Shown: piece after piece, positions 57,999 through 64,000 of the stretch | Position numbering within the stretch: position 1 is the first letter of the stretch | Layout: every line of letters begins with the position of its first letter | NCBI GenBank assembly: GCA_037044905.1 | Contig: JBAOKB010000061.1 | Location: 620,001-684,000 of the forward strand | Length of the DNA stretch: 64,000 bases | Direction of reading: 5' to 3' | Source: Hortaea werneckii | Lineage: Eukaryota; Ascomycota; Dothideomycetes; Mycosphaerellales; Teratosphaeriaceae | Position numbers and translations under genes: made by a program | The notes under the pieces: generated by a model | Databases searched by the model: none | What the model was told of the DNA's origin: nothing | Seen by the model: the letters and a program-made list of their open reading frames with translations, nothing else

Positions 57999-59087
57999 AT
58001 GTCTCACAGTAAGAGAAATACATCCTTGGCATTCTTCACTGCATACGAAAGAGAAGAAGCCGGTCAGCACTGGGGCTCTAAGTCTACAAGGTTGACTCGC
58101 GAGAGCTTCCTCCCCTTTGGATCATGTCTGCTTTGCTTACTACCAGCTCGCGACCCAGTGTCATGTCCTTCTCACGGTCACCTTTTCTGCAGGGAATGTG
58201 CGGTGAATAACTTACTTGCCCAGAACAAGGAGCTGAAACGGCTCAAGAAGGAAGCTGAAAAGCGGAAGCTCGAAGATGCTGAAGAGAAGGAAGTAGAGGA
58301 CGCAGAGGCACAGGCCAGGGCATTGGAAGAGTTTGAACGCGTACAGGCTGGACTGAGCATGCGTACAGGTGGGAAGGCTAGTGACAGGATCGTAGGCCGG
58401 TCAGACGGGAAAATCACGATTGAGCAGGACTTGGAAGGGGGCAATAAAGGCGTGAAAAGGAAATTCGACGTAGACGAAGACGAGCTGGTGCGTCTGGCGA
58501 AGGAAGGTGAGCATAAAAACAAAAAGCGGGAGTCCACTGCGCCAGACGCAGAAACCGAGCTGCCCTCCTTTTGGGTCCCCAGTAAGATCCCGGAACACAA
58601 AAAAGGCGAGATCAAAGCTATCCGATCCACGCCCGTCTGTCCCGCAGCATTACCAGACCAGATACACGACTTCACTTTGAAAACCCTCATGCCGGTGCAC
58701 TTCACCGAGGACAAACCCGCAGCAAGCTCGGGGACCCCAGCACGAACATGTCCAAGTTGCAACAAGGCGCTCTCAAACAGTACCAAAGCCATACTGGCCA
58801 AACCTTGCGGACACGTTCTTTGCAAGCCCTGTAGCGACAAATTTCAAAAACCGCCCGAGCGGTCAGCGCACATCTCCGAGCATGACGATAGTGTGCGATG
58901 CTATGTCTGTCAAGATGATATCACGCCTGGGAGGAAGATGAAGAAGCGGGAGAAGAAGGACGACGGCAAGAAGGAGAAGGAAATTAAGACGGAACGAGGG
59001 CTTGTTGAGTTGAGCACAGAGGGGACTGGATTCGCGGGTGGTGGGAATAATGTTGTCAGGAAGCAAGGGGTGGCGTTTCAGTGTTGA
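57999..59087 (+). CDS. Nitric oxide synthase-interacting protein (NOSIP) homologue, RING/U-box type
   Basis: NOSIP-family proteins are RING/U-box-like nuclear E3 ligases, found in spliceosomal fractions in animals; their fungal role is little studied. The frame is a single intact exon of 362 residues. MSHSKRNTSLAFFTAYERE is the family start, followed by the split N-terminal U-box, FGSCLLCLLPARDPVSCPSH with HLFCRECAVNNLLAQ. A long Lys/Glu coiled coil follows (residues about 75-130). The C-terminal half-RING is RTCPSCNKALSNSTKAILAK with PCGHVLCKPCSDKF and later VRCYVCQDDI. The protein ends NVVRKQGVAFQC. There is no frame break, in contrast to its divergent neighbour. Confidence 0.92.
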   Translation: MSHSKRNTSLAFFTAYEREEAGQHWGSKSTRLTRESFLPFGSCLLCLLPARDPVSCPSHGHLFCRECAVNNLLAQNKELKRLKKEAEKRKLEDAEEKEVEDAEAQARALEEFERVQAGLSMRTGGKASDRIVGRSDGKITIEQDLEGGNKGVKRKFDVDEDELVRLAKEGEHKNKKRESTAPDAETELPSFWVPSKIPEHKKGEIKAIRSTPVCPAALPDQIHDFTLKTLMPVHFTEDKPAASSGTPARTCPSCNKALSNSTKAILAKPCGHVLCKPCSDKFQKPPERSAHISEHDDSVRCYVCQDDITPGRKMKKREKKDDGKKEKEIKTERGLVELSTEGTGFAGGGNNVVRKQGVAFQC

Positions 59088-59487
59088 TAGAAATTATGGT
59101 TAACCATTAGCAATGAATCCTGCCGGAACAAGGAGAATCAATCACTTCGTATACACATATCGAACGTACCAAAATCGCAGTCTGAGATACGTCTAGTTGA
59201 TTTTCGAGAAAAATTCTGATTCTGACCTTGTGTCTGGTGTGGATCCATTGTATCGTGTTCGACGGCCTGCCGCGGATTCGCGCGCAGCAAAATCTATCTA
59301 CTCCGAGGAACACTTTGAACGCGAGGTGTCAAAATGTCAGAATCCGCCTGGTACTAGATCATCTCATTTCGCGGAATACTGTTAATATCTACACAAAACT
59401 ACAACGGGAAAGATATCTTAGCTTTCAAACAATAGTCTTCCTACCCAAAAACGCCCTGCCGCTGCCGCAGAAGACACAAACAAGCTT
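59088..59487. other. Intergenic region between convergent NOSIP and ILV3 genes
   Basis: 3' flanks only; nothing else seen. Confidence 0.5.
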
Positions 59488-61358
59488 TTACGCATCCGTG
59501 ATGCAGCCGTGGCTAGCATCGGCCACCTGCTTGGCGTATTTGTACAGCGTGCCCTTCTGGTATTTGAGGGGAGGCGGCTGGAACTCCAACTTCCGCTTTT
59601 GCAGCTCCTCAGGCGATTGGTCGACGATGTCGATTACGCGGTTGTCAGCGTCGATGCAGATCGTGTCGCCGTCGCGGACCAGGCCGATGGGTCCGCCGGC
59701 CTGCGCTTCGGGGGTAACATGGCCGATCAGGAACCCGTGTGAGCCGCCGGAGAAGCGGCCATCGGTGATCAGAGCGAGGTCGTTTCCGAGTCCGTAGCCC
59801 ATGATGGCCGAAGAGGGCTTGAGCATCTCTGGCATGCCAGGTCCACCCTTCGGACCTTCGTAGCGGATGATGACGACGACCTTCTCGCCCTTCGTGAAGG
59901 TGTTGGCCTCGAGGGCTGCGATGAAGTCGTCCTCGGCATCGAAGCAGCGAGCCTTGCCGGTGAACACAGTGCCTTCCTTACCGGTGATCTTGCCCACAGA
60001 GCCCTCAGGTGCGAGGGATCCGCGCAAGATCTGGATGTGACCGGTAGGCTTGATGGGGTTGGACATGGGGCGGATGATCTCCTGGTCAGATGGGAAGTCC
60101 GCGGCCTTCTCGACGTTCTCCTTGACCGTGCGGCCAGTCACAGTCATGCGGGACCCGTCAATAATGCCTTCCTTCAGCATGAACTTGATCAAAGAAGGTG
60201 TGCCGCCAATGTCGTACAGGTCCTGGAAGACGTATTTGCCAGAGGGCTTAAGGTCGGCAAGGAAAGGAGTGCGGTCTGATACAGCCTGGAAATCGTCGAT
60301 GGTCAAATCGACGCCAACAGAGTGTGCCATGGCGATGAGGTGCAAGACGGCGTTGGTGCTGCCACCGGTGATGTTGACAAGGACCATAGCATCCTCGAAA
60401 GCTTGACGGGTCATGATGTCGGTAGGTCTAATGTCTTCTTTCAAGAGGTTCTTGATGGCCGGGCCAGCGGCTTGGCATTCCAGCTGCTTCGCCTTGCTGG
60501 TGGCGGGATTGGAAGAGGATCCTGGCAAACTCATGCCAATGACCTCGATTGCGGATGCAAGAGTGTTGGCCGTGTACATACCACCACATGCGCCACTGCC
60601 GGGACACGCGTGTCGGATGATATCGAAACGCTCTTCTTCGTTGATGTCTCCAGAGAGGAATTGACCGTACGCTTGGAAGGCGGACACAATGTCCAACTTC
60701 GCGTTCCTTGGCTGTGCGCCGCAGCCTGGTGCAATCGTACCACCGTACACCATGATCGATGGCCTGTTCACTCGTCCCATAGCCATGACTACACCCGGCA
60801 TGTTCTTGTCACATCCCGGGATACTAATGTTCGCATCGTACCACTGCCCGCACATCATCGTCTCGATGCTGTCCGCAATGATGTCTCTTGACTGCAAGCT
60901 GTACCGCATGCCTTTCGTACCCATACTCATACCATCGCTGACACCGATCGTGTTGAATTGCATGCCTACCAAGCCGGCATTCTGCACACTCTTCTTGATC
61001 GCGTGGTTAAGATCCAAAAGATGCATGTTGCAAGGGTTGCCACTGAACCAGACCGACGAAATGCCCACTTGGGCCTTCTTAAGGTCGGCCTCATTGAGAC
61101 CAGTGGCGTAGAGCTGGGCCTGCGAAGCTCCTTGGGCGATCGGCTGCGTAATCGTAGATGAGACCTTGTTGAGACCTTCATCGCTGGGGTCGAGGGGCGT
61201 AGCGCGGCATCTGGAGGCGGACTGGGAGAAAGCTCGTCTGGTAAGCCGTCAGTAACATTTCACGCTTGGTTGGCAGAGGAGGCGTACACTGAGTTCCATT
61301 GCGCTCGCGAACACCAAGCTGGGCGCATGGCGCCAGCTCTCAGCCTCGACGACAGCAT
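59488..61358 (-). CDS. ilv3: Dihydroxy-acid dehydratase, mitochondrial
   Basis: It dehydrates dihydroxy-isovalerate and dihydroxy-methylvalerate to 2-keto acids in valine and isoleucine synthesis, using an Fe-S cluster. Exon 1 (61358-61288) encodes [20 protein letters not shown], and exon 2 (61237-59488) resumes as [20 protein letters not shown] after a 50-nt intron. The total is 606 residues. The Arg/Ser-rich N-terminus lacking acids is a mitochondrial presequence. Cluster ligands lie in [12 protein letters not shown] and [15 protein letters not shown], with a third cysteine in [13 protein letters not shown]. Other signatures are [18 protein letters not shown] [20 protein letters not shown] and the C-terminal [20 protein letters not shown]. 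The frame is intact. A near-match to the CPC1 site (TGAGTGA, 61407-61413) sits about 50 bp upstream of the start. Confidence 0.97.
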
Positions 61359-61484
61359 CTTGTGAGATTAATTCACACGCCTCTCCTGCACAAGATGCTT
61401 CTCTACTGAGTGATTGCGATCAAATTCAAGAAACAGTACAATTGTAGGCTCATCGATTGGCTGGGCTCAAAGCCGACACCGGAG

Positions 61485-61750
61485 CTTCCCAATGCTTTGG
61501 GTATAGCGCCCGGTCTCACTTCCGCATCGCTTTCAACCTCACTTCACGTCCGCTACTTGTCTATAATGCTCCCCGACTCTGAAGTGGAATCCCCAAAAAG
61601 CCTTCAGCAATCTCCAGGGTGAAAATAGGGCTCGTAGGCTTATACGTTAGCTTCACTTGCCTGAGTAGTCCAAGGGAGACTAGATTTCGCGGTAACCGCA
61701 GGGAGTACATCCTGCGCTTGAAGGCCCATACATCAGCTCGTCATTGGGAT
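61485..61750 (-). pseudogene. Decayed copy of the 3' part of the 62.5-63.2 kb gene
   Basis: Read on the minus strand, 61700-61610 gives LVSLGLLRQVKLTYKPTSPI, which aligns with VTLGLLRQEKLEYDPMSPKF of the gene at 62487-63202. At the DNA level about 65 bp (61632-61697 against 62671-62736) align without gaps at a level well above chance. Weaker similarity extends on both sides (GACAAGTAGCGGACGTGAAG against the gene segment near 62575). Stops and frameshifts occur inside the copy. It lies on the far side of the 97-bp array from the intact gene, in the same orientation. Confidence 0.75.
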
Positions 61751-61764
61751 ATATAGTCTGAACT

Positions 61765-62486
61765 TTCTATGGGGATTTTGAAAGCTGGTTACATCTCATT
61801 GCTACAGAGGAAGTATTGCTATCCGAAGGTGGTATACAGTAGCGTAGAGAGCAACAGAGATAACGGAGATTATAGTTACAGAGCGGTATTGCTACTCGAA
61901 AGATTCCTACATCGAGCTAACAGAAGCGATATACAGAAGCGTAGAGAGCAAAAAAAGCTAACGGAGATTTTAGTTAGAGAGCGGTATTCCTAGTCGAACG
62001 ATTCCTTTATTGAGCTAACAAAAGGGATATACAGAAGCGTAGAGAGCAAAAAGGCTAACGGAGATTATAGTTATTGTTGGTCATGTCCCATTGCTACAGA
62101 GGGAGTATTGCTAACCGAAGGGGATATATAGTAGCATAGAGAGCAAAAAGGCTAACGGAGATTATAGCTATTATTAGTCATGTCCTATTGTTACAGAGGG
62201 ATTATTGCTAACCGAAAGGAAGATATAGTAGCATAGAGAGCAAAAAGGCTAACGGAGATTATAGCTATTATTAGTCATATCCTATTGTTACAGAGGGATT
62301 ATTGCTAACCGAAAGGAAGATATAGTAGCACAGAGAGCAAAAAGCCTAACGGAGATTCAAGTTATTATTGGTCATGTCCCATTGCCACAGAGGGAGTATT
62401 GCTAACCGAAGGTGATATACAATAGCGTAGCGAGCAAGAAAGCTAACGGAGATCATAGTCATACAGTATTGCTAGTCAAAAGATTT
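61765..62486. repeat. 97-bp tandem repeat array, two intermixed subtypes
   Basis: The anchor TAACGGAGAT recurs at 61861, 61959, 62056, 62153, 62250, 62347 and 62444: spacings 98, 97, 97, 97, 97, 97. Units end in a shared GCGTAGAGAGCAAAAAGGC-like block. Units starting at 62056, 62153, 62250 and 62347, plus a partial one before 61861, share an inner segment with CATTGCTACAGAGGGAGTAT. Units at 61861, 61959 and the partial unit at 62444 share a different inner segment with GCGGTATT and CGAAAGATTCC. Units 62153 and 62250 are nearly identical, so recent expansion is likely. No unit encodes a continuous protein. Confidence 0.93.
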
Positions 62487-63202
62487 CTATATCGAGTTCG
62501 GACTGTAGTCGTCCTCGCATTGTCTCCTGATCGCCTCAAGCTCGTCAAGTTCTCCAGCGCCCTTCAACACCTCTCTCAAGTCCGGCTCGTACTTCGTGGG
62601 CTCAACATCAGCCCAGGCGCTTTCGGGATGCTCCTCAATCAGATGTTCAACAATTCCCGATGGAAACTTCGGGCTCATAGGGTCGTACTCTAGCTTTTCC
62701 TGCCTGAGCAGTCCCAGAGTGACTCGGTCTAGCGGCCATGTCGGAGAGTAGAGTCCATATGCCATCGGGTTTCTGCTTAACTCGGGGCGATCTGGCAATA
62801 CTGGCTTGAGTCGAGGATCAGGACGGTTCTGAGGCTCGTACATGACGTCGCATCCCTCCAGAGCGAGCGCTTTCGCTGCATAGTGCTTTTCTAACAGCTC
62901 GAGATGTTGGAGACTATCGATTTGAGCATGGGCCGCTTTCGAGCGTTGCTCACAGTCGAAAAGCTGGGCAACAGAGAGTCTCTTGCCTGGGTTGGCTGAC
63001 GTAGGTCGATCTGACTTCCGCTTTTCGATACGGACTGCATCGCCCGGTTGCTCTGCGAACTCGTTAGCCCCTTGAACCCGAAGGCGCAAGGTAAAGGCTT
63101 TTTGGCCCGGATTATGCTAACATGCCAAGTGTACATACCTTCATCATCGTCTGAGATGATCACGACTGCCTCGTCCAGGGCCTGGACTTCTTTGGCCATC
63201 AT
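62487..63202 (-). CDS. Hypothetical protein of 215 residues beside the array
   Basis: Function not recognised. Exon 1 (63202-63139) encodes MMAKEVQALDEAVVIISDDD, and after a 68-nt intron (63138-63071) exon 2 (63070-62487) continues GANEFAEQPGDAVRIEKRKS. The hydrophobic-acidic start VVIISDDDE resembles a SUMO-interacting motif (inference). The middle is helical (CEQRSKAAHAQIDSLQHLEL) and the C-terminal part is Pro/Glu-rich (SPTWPLDRVTLGLLRQEKLE). The last codons and stop (NSI, TAG) fall inside the edge of the 97-bp array, in sequence shared with other units. A decayed second copy of its C-terminal half exists at 61485-61750. The reading frame is intact after splicing and the splice sites are strong (GTATGT). 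Confidence 0.72.
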
Positions 63203-64000
63203 GTCATCGCCCGTTTCTTAGCAAAGCACACGATCACCATGGGACATGGGTCCGCAGGCCTCGACCCTGTGTTTTGATTGTGGGTAAGCTATCCTTCTGG
63301 CAGAGCTCTGAAGGCTGATCCTATCACAGTAGCGTTGTTCAGGCGTACACGATGTATGCGTTGTTGTTATCTCTGCTGGAGTACATTCAAGTTGGACGAT
63401 GCTTCCACCTCTCAGCGCCACTCGGGGTGAATGTCCATCTTCCGGAAACTTCTTCGCGTCGTCGCTGCCTCATTCGGATGCTCGCAACTGCGCGCCGTTT
63501 GCAGCCGTGAATTGCCTTGTCACATGTCATGAGATCGCGGCTCCGACTTGCCAAGCTTGGTCCAAGCTCTTCTGTCATAAAAGAAGACTTTCCCCCTCCT
63601 CTGAAACTTGCTTCCTTTCTTTTCGGAATTACTCGCCTCTGTCGTTGCTGGACCCACTGTGCGTGGACAATGTGCCTTGTGCCTTCCACGTACGGCACGG
63701 TGCGTTAACAGCGCTGGGTTGTCAGGTAGGCAGCTTGCATGCTGTCAACACCGCCCCTCTACCGCGTGTAGGGCCTGCCTTGCACTTCATCATCGGAGCT
63801 GGGCAACTCTGGGAAATTTCCTAGGGGGGTCTCGAAACGGAAACCTGGAAAGGCGCGGCAGAAGGGGAGGTAGAAAACTGTCTCACGTTTACGTGATTCT
63901 GCACTGCCTTGTTCCCCTGCCTTCTTCTTGCCTTGTCCCTGATCTTGTATTGTGTGACCCGTGAAACCATCAGCTCTCAGCGATCAGCAACCAGCACTCA
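63203..64000. other. Right-end region, no gene supported
   Basis: Promoter of the gene starting at 63202 and sequence beyond it. ORFs at 63399-63824 (+) and 63387-63698 (-) overlap each other and match no family. A gene starting beyond the window cannot be excluded. Confidence 0.45.

Noticed and set aside
61765..62486. CRISPR-like array
   Set aside because: Units are contiguous 97-bp tandem repeats without unique spacers, and the genome is eukaryotic.

Overview
This is a stretch of nuclear genome from a filamentous ascomycete (Pezizomycotina). The short GT-AG introns (about 50-140 nt, one of 333 nt), the one-codon first exon in calmodulin, and the presence of XanA-type xanthine dioxygenase, Atg33, Ecm14 and a heme-thiolate peroxidase all point there. 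A Dothideomycete is my guess, but nothing in the window proves the class. Genes lie on both strands, with no operons and no biosynthetic cluster. I found no rRNA, tRNA, CRISPR array or intact transposon.

Layout. 0-2.4 kb: a helical-repeat (PPR-like) protein cut by the window edge. 3.7-5.4 kb: a disordered coiled-coil protein. 5.6-6.8 kb: xanthine dioxygenase (-). 7.6-8.9 kb: SDS22, the PP1 regulator (-). 10.2-10.8 kb: Atg33 mitophagy protein (-), divergent from a peroxisomal 2,4-dienoyl-CoA reductase at 11.4-12.3 kb (+). 12.7-14.7 kb: a transcription factor that combines a CCHH finger with a Zn2Cys6 cluster. 15.5-16.4 kb: a small secreted protein. 17.1-18.4 kb: Gcs1-type ArfGAP (-), divergent from an Acinus-like SAP/RSB protein (19.0-20.7 kb). 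20.7-22.05 kb: low-complexity DNA. 22.06-22.9 kb: calmodulin (-), divergent from the Qa-SNARE Tlg2 (23.5-24.9 kb). 25.1-26.7 kb: acetate kinase (-). 28.3-33.0 kb: a Sec7-PH ArfGEF (-), divergent from the pseudo-carboxypeptidase Ecm14 (34.0-35.8 kb). 38.8-41.7 kb: a large disordered protein. 42.9-44.4 kb: heme-thiolate peroxidase (-). 46.4-46.9 kb: isochorismatase-like hydrolase. 48.0-51.5 kb: Cid1/CutA-type RNA nucleotidyltransferase. 52.5-53.8 kb: SGNH esterase (-). 54.2-55.8 kb: MET2 (-). 56.4-57.8 kb: tafazzin (-), divergent from a NOSIP homologue (58.0-59.1 kb). 59.5-61.4 kb: ILV3 (-). 61.5-63.2 kb: a 97-bp tandem array lying between a lineage-specific gene and a decayed copy of that gene's 3' part.

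Two things stand out. First, roughly half of the genes are interrupted by single-base insertions or deletions, many in homopolymer runs, while the protein in the adjoining frame continues as expected for the family. Essential genes such as GCS1 and Acinus are among those affected, which favours consensus-sequence error over pseudogenisation, but only reads can settle it. Second, the 97-bp array has two intermixed subtypes, runs into the last codons of the neighbouring gene, and has a degenerate copy of that gene on its far side.

Functional themes, by coincidence of position rather than clustering: Arf cycle and Golgi/endosome traffic (Gcs1, Sec7-PH GEF, Tlg2); mitochondrial and peroxisomal biology (Atg33, tafazzin, dienoyl-CoA reductase, ILV3, possibly the PPR-like protein); amino-acid synthesis (MET2, ILV3); and RNA metabolism (Acinus, nucleotidyltransferase).
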